Shown: in pieces, positions 12,460 to 25,639 of the stretch
How the letters are laid out: each line of letters starts with the position of its first letter
How positions within the stretch are numbered: the first letter of the stretch is position 1
From: Spirodela intermedia
Taxonomy: Eukaryota > Streptophyta > Magnoliopsida > Alismatales > Araceae
NCBI GenBank assembly: GCA_902729315.2
Contig: LR746274.1
Span: forward strand, 3,561,037-3,625,036
DNA length: 64,000 nucleotides
Reading direction: 5' to 3'
Translations under genes and position numbers: made by a program
The notes under the pieces: generated by a model
Told to the model about the DNA's origin: nothing
Database searches by the model: none
The model's input: only the letters and a program-made list of their open reading frames with translations

Positions 12460-14773
12460 TTACGAAGAAGAGCAGCATTGGGTCTTCCTGGAGTCGGCCC
12501 CAGACTCTGACACATCAATCGTCTTCCCTTCTTTGAAGCTTCCTGCAGAGAAAGGTGTGGGTTCACCAGACGCGAGATTCTTCTTGCTGACCAGTCTGTA
12601 TATCTCTCCGAGGACTATCTGGAAGGCCTTCTCGACGTTAGTGGCGGCGAGGGCCGATGTCTCGATGAAGGAAAGCCCCTCCTTCTCAGCAAAGCTCTGG
12701 GCATCTTCGAGGGTGACTGCACGGAGCTGCTCGAGGTCGGTCTTGTTTCCGATCAGCATGATCACAATGTTGGAGTCGGCGTGATCTCGGAGCTCCTTCA
12801 GCCAGCGGCTCACGTTCTCAAATGACGAGGGCTTTGTCACGTCATACACAATGAGGGCCCCAAAGGCTCCCCGGTAGTAAGCACTGGTAATGGCCCTGTA
12901 TCTCTCCTGACCGGCTGTGTCCCAAATTTGTGCTTTTATAATCTTGCCCTCCACCTGAAATTGCCGGCCAGAACAGCAGAAGACACTGCCTCCTGTTAAA
13001 AAGACAGATCCTCGAACACAGCCTCAAAGAAGGAAAGATCAAAAAGAAAGGAATGGTTGAGATATGACATTTAAACCCCACTGAAACTCTACCATAAGTA
13101 TCACTTGTTTTGCATTCAGATTGGTCAATGATGACACAACTCAACCGGCAACCCTAGAAGGACTACCACAATCACATTGGTCGCTGGCCAGATATGTCAA
13201 CGTTCTAATTTTAGGGCAACTCAAAGTCTGTTGACCTTTCACTTGCGACCCCGTCAATGGTGAGGACTTTCAACTGGATTGCGCCTATTTTACTTGGTTA
13301 CTGATACGATCCTCTTTGGAAGGATCGGATCGGATCGGAAGGAAATCAGTGGTGTAGATTCAACAAATCGGACAGAAAAGTGTTGATAGAACTTCAGAAT
13401 GACGCTTCCATTGAAACACGTCAGAGGGAAAGGAGAGAATGACTGTTCCTCTCCCTTAGTCTGTCACGCCGAGTGCTATTTATTGCCCTCAGACGAACTT
13501 GTCTGAGACTTCCGATCTATGGAAGTCTCCTGAAGTTTCTCCCACGTGCTGCACACGTGTCTCCTTCTTCCTCCTTCTATATGTCATTAATGGGGTCGTA
13601 ACAGTTACCCGATGCAGCACACACAATATCGTATTTCACCATCATTTGGTATATCATCATTGCGGAAACGAGTTTTTCAATGAAGAAAAAATTGATGGCT
13701 CCTAATGCACGCATCATTATACAGAATACGCAAATCACAACTCTTTCGCATAGAGAGGTTTCTACTTCACAAATCATAATTTGCAACCTGCTACTAACAA
13801 TAGACCAAGAAGTAGAAGAAACCTAGGATTTCTAAAGCGGAAGTAGGCAGGATTTTCTAAAATATTCTCACTAGATACAGAAATCGCAACCAAGGCAGTC
13901 ATCCTTGGTCCATGAGGACTAAATTAAAAAATTAAAGCAAAAAAAATTGGTTCAAGAATATCTCTAATGCGATCTGGTGCTTCACACAAACAGGCAGTCA
14001 TCCTTGACATAAGCCTATGTAAACACGTTCTCTAATCGGGAGACGCTCGAAATTAAGCCCTTACCCCCACCCCCAACCACCCCACACAAATCCACAGGCA
14101 AGCTTTTGCTGAGAAAGTGAATAAAATAGATCCGACGAACGTCAAGAGAAGTTCCCCGAGAAATCCAGAAGCATAAAGAGGCAAAGACAAAAATAACTCT
14201 TTGTCCTTCTGATGAAATCCGGAGGTAGTTGTCCTACCAGAACAGAAGACTCGACGAATATCACAACAAAAATGGATCAACAACCGGCATCAGACAAATA
14301 GAATACGTTCTCGGACATAATTCAGCGGCGGACATATGAAACGGTTCCACAGATCCGAAGGAACATAAGAACGAAAAGCAGAACTACACAACAAAGAATG
14401 ACGAAACCTAAAACATCAAATCCAGAAAACTAAAACAGGAGGTAAAATGACATGAGAAGGATATTCGTCATCCATCCGCTAAATCCGCAAGAGAAAATAA
14501 AGAAAATAAAAGCGAAGAAAGTGAATCCATCAGCATTCCCCGAAAAACACGCAACCGACCACGCGGTGGATCTAGGGAGGAAAGGGCATCGAAGCTACCG
14601 ACCTGCACGGTGCGAGTGGCGAACTCCACGCCTATAGTGGATTTGGACTCGAGGGAGAACTCGTTGCGGGTGAAGCGGGATAGCAGATTGGACTTGCCGA
14701 CTCCGGAATCTCCGATCAGGACGATCTTGAACAGGTAATCGTACTCCTCCTCCAGTCTCCGGGCCATGCCCAT
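12460..14773 (-). CDS. RABA2: Rab GTPase of the RABA2 (Rab11) subgroup
   Basis: Two exons, 14773-14603 and 12954-12460, split by a 1,648-bp intron after codon 57, make 221 residues. All GTPase motifs are present: GDSGVGKS (21-28), the switch I threonine in [15 protein letters not shown] (68-74), NKTD (127-130) and ETSAL (155-159). The C-terminus ends CCSSS, giving the two cysteines for geranylgeranylation. The N-terminus [14 protein letters not shown] is typical of RABA2 rather than RABA1. RABA2 proteins act at the trans-Golgi/early endosome and deliver membrane to the cell plate. The frame starts MGMARR; the second ATG (14767) gives the family's usual start and may be the true one. A CT/CCCT tract abuts the start, and cytochrome b5 diverges from the same upstream region. 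Confidence 0.95.
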
Positions 14774-15678
14774 CTCTCTCTCTCTCTCTCCCTCCCTCCC
14801 TCTCCCTCTCCCTCTCTCTCTATCGGCCCCTTAAAGAAGAACAGCTCAACTCCTCCTACCCCTGTCGGTACACTTTCAAGTGAGTGAACCAGTCGCCAGG
14901 AGAGAGGTACTGAAAGCGCCGCGTTGCTAAAACTCATAGAAACCCAAGAAAATAATAAAAATATCAATATTATCATGTTTCTTAGGAAAATTATACGTAT
15001 ACCTTAAATCTCAGGTTCGGGTCTCCATTCTCTAAATAGGGCGGGTTGGGCCTAGAGGCAACCTGATTGGGAGCCGAGCCCAAGGAAGTGGATAAAGGGA
15101 ACAGCTGAAGAAGATATTTAATTAATCAGTCTTAAATGCAATGAAATTAGGAACCCCATTTATTCCTTGATGTTTTTAGTTTGAATCGAAATATTAATTG
15201 ATTCTACGTTTATGTAAAAAAATTCTTGGGAAGAAATCTTAAGCTATTTTTGGCAAAACTTGATGAAATTGTGCTAAAAATATCATTGATCCTCAAGAGA
15301 GATAAATATAAATTTTTATAATTGCCAAAAATATTTTCATCTTTAAATATAAATTGCGCTAATAGATTTAGGTGCAACAGGCGGAGTCGGCCAATTCTTT
15401 TATCCAGCCACTAGGGAGTTCGTTCTCCGTGAGCATTCTCTCTCTACAGTCCAAGATCCAGTTTCGTGTGTCAGGGGAAACCTGGTTCCAGCTACGGTGG
15501 GTGGTCCCCACCCGGGGTTCGTAAATACGTGGAAAAATACGATCTTGAATTTTGCGTTGGAAGCCCGACCCTCTTGATAAAACAAACAGCCGCTGGTCTC
15601 CGCCTCGGCCGTGCAAAAGCAGACACCCCCCCGGTGTTTTCCGCCCCTCTCTCTGATTCACCCATTTTCTCCACTTTC
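14774..15678. promoter_or_regulatory. Shared upstream region of RABA2 and cytochrome b5
   Basis: 905 bp separate the two divergent start codons. The RABA2 side has a CT/CCCT tract (14775-14822, GA-rich on its transcript). The middle, about 14950-15360, is AT-rich. The cytochrome b5 side is moderately GC-rich. No clear TATA box is assigned to either gene. Whether the promoters share elements cannot be told from sequence alone. Confidence 0.45.
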
Positions 15679-15776
15679 ATGGCGGAGCTCAGGAAGATTC
15701 CTGCCTCAGAGGTCGCCTTCCATTCCTCCAAGAAGGACTGCTGGCTGGTTATAGATGGCAAGGTCCCTCCTCACCT

Positions 15777-15816
<40 letters not shown>

Positions 15817-17010
15817 AATGGGTTATATTTTATTTTGCCACCCCAATGTCGATAGGTCTACGACGTGACGGAGTTCCTGGAAGATCACCCCGGAGGGGAA
15901 GAGGTTCTCGTCTACGCATCAGGTACAGATGTTTGAGTTCTTATCTTCTCTGCCTTTGGATTCGTTCTTCTGCGAGCTTTCGATGGGGCTCAGAAGGCTC
16001 CCTTGAGACTCCCCGGTGTTAGGAATCAAGAAGAAGAAATCGGTCTCGTATAGTATTTAGGGCTCTATTAAATCTGTGATGGGAGTAGAAGTATGGCTCG
16101 GGAGATTGAGCGGTTTCCTTTTTTTTTTCTTTTTCTTTTTTCCAGAAATGGGATCTTATGGTTTCTGATCGATTTTTCTTAGATCCCTAGTGTCTGGCGT
16201 TCATCTTAGGGACAATCCCTTCGACGAAGATTCTGCTCGAGATTATAAAATTTACAAGATTGTTTTGAGATTTTCAGTATGCATTTGTTTGAGTTCTTCC
16301 CTTTCCTGATTTGCATATTTCTTTCCCTGCTTAGTAAATAAATCTTGTCAACGAACATTTTTTTAAGGTATCCCCAACATTCACAACGGTGATCTAGTAG
16401 AGATTAACAATGCTTGGAATAATTTTCGTCTCAATTTCCATAGGAAGAAATCTATGCAAGCTGAAAGACACTCTGCACTGGTGCAAACATCTGAAATTGG
16501 AAACTTCAGTGATTACATCTCACATAATGGAGGAAAATAGGAACACATGAGACAGTCTACTTAAGTTATGAATCAAAAGTTCCAAGGACCTTATACCCTG
16601 ATGTTAATTTCAAGCTTTTTGGCGATTCCCATTTGCTACAGAATATTCGTGTTCTTTGTACAATAATCCTGGTTCTTCTGTTCTTTCTTCCCCTTTTATT
16701 TGGATGCATTGCAATAAAAGGTACTGGAGATGCAACGCAATCCTTTGAGGATGTTGGCCACAGCTCCACAGCAAGGAGCATGATGAGCAGCTACTTGATT
16801 GGGGTCCTAGATGGCTATGATGCCGATGCCCAAGCAGCACTGAAAAACAAATCAGCCGCCAGCAGAGGAAGGGAAGCTTCAAGAGCGAATCTGGATCAGG
16901 GATGGGAGTCCTTTACTCTGGTGGACTTTCTGCTGCCATTGCTCATCCTTGCTGTGGCTGTTGTGTCCTGGTATATGCTGACCTTCAAGAGTCCTCCTTC
17001 TGAAGATTGA
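15679..17010 (+). CDS. CYB5: Cytochrome b5, tail-anchored
   Basis: Three exons, 15679-15762, 15856-15922 and 16721-17010, make 146 residues, the normal length. The two haem-ligand histidines are H39 in DHPGGEE and H64 in VGHS. A single hydrophobic helix at about 115-139, followed by a short polar tail, is the usual C-terminal anchor for endoplasmic reticulum or outer mitochondrial membrane. The protein passes electrons to membrane desaturases, hydroxylases and some P450s. Intron 1 starts with a long CT run (15781-15812). Intron 2 is 798 bp. The copia remnant begins just after the 3' untranslated region. Confidence 0.95.
15781..15812 (+). repeat. CT microsatellite in cytochrome b5 intron 1
   Basis: Sixteen CT units occupy about a third of this 93-bp intron, just upstream of the branch and acceptor region. 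Length variation here would alter the polypyrimidine context. Confidence 0.85.
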
Positions 17011-17263
17011 ACTTGCAGATGGGCATTGTAAAATTTAAATCTATTTTTATGGAATTCTGGGACCAGAGTGCAGTCATTTAAATGTGATATATTTGAAAAT
17101 TCCATATCGGGTTGGAGGGAGATACACTTGCTAGCACTTTCTGTGTGATCGGTAATCTGATTATGTGCTCTTGCCGCAGCGCCAAAGAAACTTAACACTT
17201 ACCCAGCATTCTTGTTAGTTGGTGTGTAATGGCTCTTGTGTTCATTTTATTGCTGGAATTGGT

Positions 17264-17268
<5 letters not shown>

Positions 17269-17305
<37 letters not shown>
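17269..17305. repeat. CT microsatellite in the left LTR remnant
   Basis: About 18 CT units. The matching position in the right LTR remnant (23415-23448) also carries a CT run, which supports pairing of the two ends. Confidence 0.85.
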
Positions 17306-17309
<4 letters not shown>

Positions 17310-20300
17310 TATTAGTAAGTTGATATTAATACCAACCATAATGTAAAGACTACTGAGTGAGAATTCAACTTTATTCTAAAACATTCCTTAAAATTCATAA
17401 TATAATCACAAAAATTACATAAACTTTAGAAAACATCTCAACTTATTCTATAATTCTAAATGTTAAACTTTCTTGTTTAACCATCATAACTTATCAACAC
17501 GTTTTTATTAAGTGGAACCACAAGTTGGGCTCTAGTGGTTGACTAACATACATCTGTGTGTCACTACCTTTTTCTGTAATCAAAAAGAAATTGTGCATAG
17601 CACAAGGTCATATGTGTGGTGTGGGGCCATACCACTCATCTATACTTCTCCCCAAGTGATCCTAGTCGTTTTGTTCATGAGAAAACTCATTGAACACCTG
17701 ATATCGTAAACATATATGAATCTAAAACTCCTCAAAACTACCAATGTGGGACTAAATAACTCACAAAGCTTGTAGGTAGAAATAATACCAAAAATACTTT
17801 TGAGTTAAGAGAAAATAACACATTTGTGTTCACTATTTTAAGGGTAAAATGATAATTTATTTAGCTTTACTTATGTTCTAGGTGATCGATGGAGGTTCGA
17901 ATATGATCAATACCAAAAACTTATGTTTTCTTCTATTTTAACTCCATAATTTTTATATAGAGAGATGTTCAATGGAAGAGCTGCCAAAGATAGTCATCAT
18001 ATAAAATTGTCACCAATGAAAAATGAACAAGCTATTGTCAAGAATAGGAAGATCCACCTAGGAACTTGTCATAGTCTCTTCAGAGTATTCTGAACATAAT
18101 AGGAGTTTCTTCCTAGTATGTGAACATGAGGCAGAAGCTGTTTGAGATGTCCTCTTCCTCCATTGATCTCAACTTTGTCAAGTGATAGCTGCTAGAGACC
18201 CATCTCTATCAACTTCTGCTCTGTCAGGTGATATCCATTAGAGACACTTCACTGACACCTACCTTTGTCCTTTGGACTTTGTATAGGAATTCAGAGTGTC
18301 CACATAGTGCATATATTAGGAGAGATTTTGAGGCCATGGATACTCTTAGGAAACCTTCTAAACACACATAATTTTAGTTATCACTGATGTGACACCAAAA
18401 CTTTATTTTTCTTATTTAAACTTATTTAAATTTTAAATTAATGAAATTTTACATCAATTTAAAATTTGAAAGTTTTATTTATTCTATTACGATTCATTCA
18501 ACATGTACATACCTCAATTTCATAGATTGAGAAATTTAAAATTACTTTCACAATAATTGGTAGGTGGAACTTTCTTTTTGCCCAAATTGCCATTTGAGCG
18601 GTGTTGATGCCTACCTAATGTCATCACTTGATCTTTTCTATAATTTTTAAAAATATTTTCCTTGTGATATGATATTATACAAAAAAATCATATAAATCAT
18701 GCACCATAATCTTTTAGTTTAAGAATCATGTAAAATTATATTATTTGAACAAAAGTATATTCTTTGAAAAAAAATTATAATATTTATCTGATATTATTAT
18801 ACATCCTTGTGATTGACCTAAAAGGTTTTTGCTATTTTTAGAGTTGTGATTGAATTAAAATTGACATATTCTTATACAAATACTTCTAAAAAATTTAAAA
18901 TTAGTATTTTCTAGTTTTTTAAATTTTAAATTTGTGTGAGTTAACATACCAACTCACATCAAGGACCTAAATACCAATATGTTGAATTTTGAAACTTGAG
19001 ATCAAAATGATGCAAAAATCATGACATGTTTTTGACTACCATGATTCTTGAGACTCATAGAACATGTTAACATCTTTCTACAACTTGAGATATTTTTTTA
19101 AAAATATAATATATTTATTCATGAGCAAATGTTACAACATAATTTTTAAGTTAAAAATAAAGTTGATGACATTGACATCAAGAGAAAAATTAGTAACATA
19201 ATATACAAATGAAGTAAAAACATTATGTCAAGAATTTGATCAATATAAAATTACTGAAATGAGAGACCTAATTAATGTAGAAGAAATATAAAGCGATAAA
19301 AACTATAAGTATTTGGACATGCTCAATCATAAATATGATCAAACTAGGATTCATATTCTTGGTAGAAAAATGTTAACTCTAAATGAGGTGATGTCCCTAA
19401 TAAGGTGAGAGAAAACTCATCAAAGTTTGATGCTTGGATTATAAAATATGTACACAGATTTGTGGCTAGAAATTGTAAGAGTCTAGCTATTAATATCAAT
19501 AAAATTAAGAATCAGACTTTTGGACTAATAAATGTTTTAAGCCATGACTCTATAGACACCTTATTCCCTTATTGCAAGAAACTAAGGCACAAAGTAGACA
19601 CATATTACAAATTGCATGACAAACCTCAACATTTAGAATAAGTAAAGAAAAGATGGCAATCAAAAGGTGGTGGTTATCCCCACATTATTGTTGCACAAAA
19701 AGAGATAAATATGTCAAACTAAGGGCATTGACCACAAAAAAGTAGTTAAAATTACAGATCGAAGAATCACTATCCTTATGATCTCTATCTTATTCAACTA
19801 CACTTTTATTTTTATTAAATTAAATACCTTAAAAATTTTAAATCCTAATTATGAAGAATTAACTCATGAGGTATCAAACACATGACCTAGACCTCACACT
19901 AATTTATCACTTTTATTCTCCTAGTCTAAGTATTGAAAATTATGACTATGGCTTCCTTAGTCACAAGAAGTAGAATATGAAATATAAATCTATCACCTTT
20001 CATTACCCTACATCATGTTCTTCACGTTCTTACACTGATTTAGTAGGCAAGTTCACATTAGACCTAGGTACCATTTCATATGATCTAGATATGTTTATTT
20101 TGACAAGAAATTTGGAGGATGATTGAACATCTTAGATATTAGGGTAAATTTTACTACATTGAACTAGCTTGACAATTGTTGAGAAACTTTAGTTTCATCA
20201 TCAAATACTAGGACACCCATATTTTATTAGTATTAAATCTCTATTTTCATTGAAGTTTAACATTTGAATTTTATTGAATTCAAATTTAATATATGTGGGT

Positions 20301-23300
20301 TCATAAAACATCAACACACCTAATTTCCTTAAAGCAATATAAAATGTTTAATTTCTTTTTTTCACATTAATAGGGATGTTTGAGGATCTGCTCTCATATT
20401 TAGTATTAATGGATTTAGATGATTTGTTATTTTCATTGATAATCATACTAAGATGACTTAGGTCTATTTATCTAAAAAAAATTTGAGTAAGGATTATACT
20501 CTTCTTCTCTCATTTAAACTCAATTGGAAGCCTATTTAAAAGTTTAAATTTGATAATTGTAGTGATTATTTTAATCAAATGTTAACATCTTACTTTCAAA
20601 ACGGGTGAATTCTAGATGAATGATCATGTGTATATATACCTTGACAAAACAAGGTGATTGGACACAAGAATGACTTCCTACTAGAAGTGACTAGAGCACT
20701 TCTTCAAAATAAGGTATCACTTTTTTTTAGGGGTGAGGGAGTCATTATGATAGCCCATCTTATAATCATTTACCATAAAAATTCTTGACCTTAAAAATCT
20801 AATAGAGATTGTATCATCCTTTTATCCTCAGGTTCTATTGAAAATAAATCTCCCACAAAAAAATTTAAATATATAACTTTTGTTCATATCTATGAACAAC
20901 ATTACATAAGTTGGATCCTAGAGTGTTAAAATTTATATTTATAGAATAGTGTCAAAATGTATTGATGCTATCATCCTCTATTGAGAAAGTTCTTTATTTT
21001 TGAGATGTTGGTTTTCATGAAAAAGATGAAGAAATTAGTTTCTTAATCCCTACTTTAGATTCTTTACCAAATTATAATGTAATTCCCATTTGTTCACCTA
21101 TTGTTAAACCCATTTCTCACTAGGTATTTGAAAAAGGAAGATATGGGGCATATATTCAAGGAAAAATAAATAAATTATGTAATCTATGTAGGTTCAAGAG
21201 TTCACTGAGATGATGTAAACATGACATCATGTATCAAAAACTCACTTAATAATGAGAGTTACCTATTCCTCTTAATAGAGGTGTTAGAACATATACAAAA
21301 AATATCTTTTGTATCCTATTTCACTTTTGTTGCCTCGTGATCATTTATCATCACCACATAAGACCTTTATCTCTAGGTTGAACTCAAATATTATTCCCAC
21401 CATTATTTTTGAGGCTTTGGTTACTGAAAGATGAAAACAAAGTATGAATTAAGAGAAAGGTTTTGAAAAGGAAAAAAATACTAGGGATTTGGTGAAAATA
21501 CTAATGGTAAAAAAAATCTAAGTTATAAATGGGTCTACAAAATAAAATATTTAGCAGATGGATAAATAGAAAGATACAAAACATGGTTGGTTGCTAAATG
21601 ATATGCATTAGTGAATTTAAATTATCTTTAAAGTTTTTTTGTATAGTAAAAATGAATACTATTATGACTTTTGTTATCATTCATTACTAATTTTGGCTAG
21701 AATCTTTAAAAATGACTTCAAAAATATATTTTTACATGGAGCATTAAAATAATAGATTCACATGAAAGTTGCATCAAAATATGGGAATATTTTTTTCACA
21801 AATATATTGTGTAAACTAGATAAATTTCTATATAGATTGAATCAATCTCCAAGAGTTTAGTAGATTTATGAAAGTGGTGATCAAGATGGGATGTAAACAA
21901 TATGCTGATCATACTTTGTTTATTAAGTATTCATTGTCAGGTTGAGTTGTGATCCTAGTCACATATGTTGTTGATATTATTCCGACTAGGAATTTGACAA
22001 AATATTTCATGTCTCTATCATCTATGTCAAAAGTGATCACGACCATCATAGGAGAAAAGGCACACCATTGGTAAAAAAAATAATTATGCAATGGGAGATG
22101 TCAAGACACACTAGGCATAATAAGTAGGAAGCCACATCACCAAGGAGTAAACCAATGTTTTGAAATGTGCCTTCAAGGAGAGATGTTTGGATATTGACCA
22201 TCTTGAATTTGGTCCCTCTATAAGGGTTCCTTTTGCATTCTCTCTTTTTCTCTCTCTCCTTTCTCGCTCTTGGACTCTCCATCTATGTGTAACCCCCTCC
22301 ATCAAAGTGTTATCTTAAGTGAAGTCTTTTCCTTTCATTTGAGTTTGATATATATATATATATATATATTCTCTCTCCTAAATGGAACCCCAATCCAAAT
22401 GATGATAAGGAAAAGGGATATCTTAGTGAATGTCTAGCAAAAGAGGTTGAAATAAAAACCTTATAAATATTAAAATACTTTCTTAAGATTGAAGTTGACA
22501 CTGAAAGAATGATATTTTTATTTCTCAATATAAGTGTATCATAGATTTATTACAATAAATTAGAAAAACAACATGTAAATCAGATGATTCTTTGATAGAC
22601 CCAAACCTCAAACTTGGTGTAAGTGAGGACGACATAGTTGTAGATGAATAGATGTATCAACATGTATAAGAAAAATATCTTACTTGCCTCATACATGTTC
22701 AAACATAGTTTATGTAGTTAACGTAATCAATTAGACTACACATAATTCAAAATAGATGTTTGGACGTAGTCTATGACACTATCTTAAAGGAACAATAGAA
22801 AAATGGATCTTATTTAAAATAACTGGAGGATTAACATTTAAAAATTATACTAACACAGATGATGCTAGATCTGTTTTAGATAGGAGTTCAATTGTTGAGT
22901 ATTTCATCTTTCTTCGTAGAGATCTTATTATATGGAGAAGCAAGACAAAATCTATTGTCATAAGGTTGAGTGTAGAAGCAAAGTTTTGCACTATGTCACA
23001 AAACAATTTGTGAGATATCATGGGCAATTTTATTTTACTTGAATATTAAAAGAGATAACGTGATCAAAATTTATGGTGACATTAAAATTTACTATTAGTT
23101 GCATACAGTTTGATATAAAATGATATAAAATATTGAGAATGATCAACATTTCATTAAAGAAAAAATAGAAAATTGTATGTCTTACATTTTATATGCTTCT
23201 ATAAGTTGATAAAATTGCAAATGTATTCACCAAAAGTCGTCATAGTATTTTCTTCAATCAACTCATATCCAAGTTTGGAGTTGACAATATATATTCACAA

Positions 23301-23313
23301 ACTTGAAGGGGGG

Positions 23314-23410
23314 TGTTCAAATATGACGTATTCTTTTCTATTTTTACTTGTCTTTTTTTTTTGTTTTTGTTTATTTTATTATGAATCAAATAGACCTGGT
23401 TTGAAACCAT

Positions 23411-23452
<42 letters not shown>

Positions 23453-23511
23453 GTATTAGCAACTTAGTATAAGTGCTAGCCCTACTATGAAGATTATTGA
23501 GTGTCAATACA
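23314..23511 (+). repeat. Right LTR remnant of the copia element
   Basis: It starts TGTTCA directly after a purine tract ending in GGGGGG, as copia 3' LTRs do, and contains a CT run at 23415-23448. Its last 60 bp align with 17305-17367. The end is placed at a CA near 23511 and is approximate. Confidence 0.55.
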
Positions 23512-25639
23512 ATTTTAGGGCTTTTGGCAACTACTTACTACTAGAATTATAAAACCAGGTGAAGCACTAAAAGGGGGACTAAATAGGGTTTTTTTTTATT
23601 TTTGTTTATTTTTTAGTTTTAAATTTGGTTGATCTATATGTTGGTAGATGTGTCAACAAATGCATTGCAAGAAAATTTCTTCGGACTCTCTCAATAAGAA
23701 CACCAATGTTTTTATACTAGTTCATCCTTCATCTAGATACTTTTAATCATAGAAGAAATTAAATCCATTATTCACTTATTCCCCTAAGGAATACATGTTG
23801 ATATTTACAAGATCAGCCACTCTTCAGAGATTTAACCTCTTTTGTGACAAATACGCCTATTACCACCTCGTAACTTCACCTTATGTACTCCTCTCTCTCC
23901 ACCTAATGCACTCTTCTATAATATTATTCCAAAATGATAATCATTGTATAACATGGTTAGATTACCACATGATTTGTGTTGACTTTTACCATATGAATAC
24001 AGATTTAACCTTTTCAAGATGATTCTTTTATTGATAATTTTTAATCTTCAAGAATTTTGAATGTAGAGAATCACCTAATGTTAGAAATTAATACCTTAGA
24101 TTTTATAATTCGTAATAAGATCAATCTTAAATATTTCTTGAATTGATGTATTAAATATTTGAAGCATATAAATACTTGAATTGATGTATTTAAATATTTC
24201 TTTAATGCTCCCTTTTCTTTGTGCTGTCATTTTGAAGTACAAATGAATAGGAGGTAGGGAGAGCGATTGGAGATGAAGAGGAAATCTCTTTATCAATTGA
24301 AAGTTATACCAAGCATTTCTTAGTTGGAACAATTTAAAATTACAATTTTATCCTAAGCTTCTATTCCATAATATTATTGCTTGTGAGATACCTAGGGTAG
24401 CTTGGTGTATTGTCATTTATCTCATCCTAAGGATTTTCAAAAGCCTATGACTATGGGTCTCACTTTGTGATTACTAACCACTATATGCAATCAGATAATT
24501 TTTTTCCTCTATAATGGATAACGTATCTGATGAGGACTGAAGGAGAGCAGACCATCGTGCATGTTGTCATCACCTCATCACTAGTCAATTAAGGGATGAT
24601 TTTCTTTATTATTATGCATTTGTTTTATCTTCAATAAGTCATTGTAGACTGCTCTTATCGCAAGCATTACAAAGGCTATAATTAACCTCTGACAACCTAG
24701 TATTAGTCATTGAAGAAGGTTTTATTCGTACGTTTGAACCTTCATCTTGCTCGATGAGGGAGAGGCTGAGAGAATCACCCTCTACCACCACTTACCACCA
24801 TAGCTCTGTGAGAGAGAGAAGCTTAGAGAGCCACCATCTATCACCACCATCCGCCATCCACCGCCATTCTCTACTCTTCGCCGCTGCCACCATCTTATGT
24901 TTTAGCCACTAAGCCATGCGCTTACTACCATCGCACCACTGATGATGTTCCTCGGCTTACCATTGCCCTTACTTTCCACACTGCTGCTCTACCAGTCCAT
25001 GCACCCTGTCATTTCGTTGCTTCATTCGCTCCACCCATTGTACCGTCCGACCCGTTTGTGGTCAACACTTTTTCTGGTTCATTGACCCAGTGAACCACCC
25101 TTCGAGCTACCAGACACGAACCGTCCCATGAACTACTCCAATCAACAACGAACATTAGTCAACGATCAACATTGATCAAAGGTCATCAGTCAAGGAACCA
25201 ACTTTGGCATATGTTCTTCGACGAAATAGTCGCCTGCCTTGACCTTGACGTAACGTCAATTTATGAACTTTCTCTTTATGGATGAGCATTTATTCTAGTA
25301 TGTTGTCCTTGATAGAACACCCAACGCTCTGAAGAATATGATCGATCGAGAGACCTTGCAATTATAGCCATAATTTGTTCTAGAAATTGGGCTCATATCT
25401 TTTTTTTTTCTTTTGGGTCTGTATTGAAATTAAGCAAGAAATTAGGTTCCGTCGCTCATCGTACTGTGCGGATTCCAAGTTCTCAGATTTCGTGCTTTGC
25501 AGATTTCGGGCTCTTCCCGGCGGGCCCGCGCAAGTCAACCCGCTGATCTATGGTTGGCTATTTCAGCGGGCGTTGGTGAGAGTCTGACGCACAGGGCATC
25601 TATAGTGTCGGCTGTCTTTTGTCCTGTTGAGGGAGGACC
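23512..25639. other. Intergenic region before the nucleoside hydrolase gene
   Basis: AT-rich to about 24700, then richer in CCACC/CCGCC triplets (24780-25060) without a long frame. These triplets may be a repeat remnant. The last 200 bp are GC-richer and should contain the promoter and leader of the URH-like gene. Confidence 0.4.

Larger units (their letters stand above)
17224..23511 (+). mobile_element. Degenerate Ty1/copia retrotransposon
   Basis: Reading through many stops and frameshifts on the plus strand gives copia signatures in the right order. These are a gag zinc-knuckle region (19405-19640, CKKLRHKVDTYYKLHDKP), an integrase core (about 20370-20720), reverse transcriptase starting KWVYKIKY (about 21515) with the catalytic box decayed to YVVD (21964-21975), the RT tail with a decayed LEKYFLxIEV-type block (about 22440-22720) and RNase H (about 22870-23005). 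A purine tract (23303-23313) precedes a TG start. About 100 bp at each end are similar (17269-17367 and 23415-23511), including a CT run, so these are LTR ends. The outer 5' limit is uncertain. No intact protein is possible. Confidence 0.75.
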
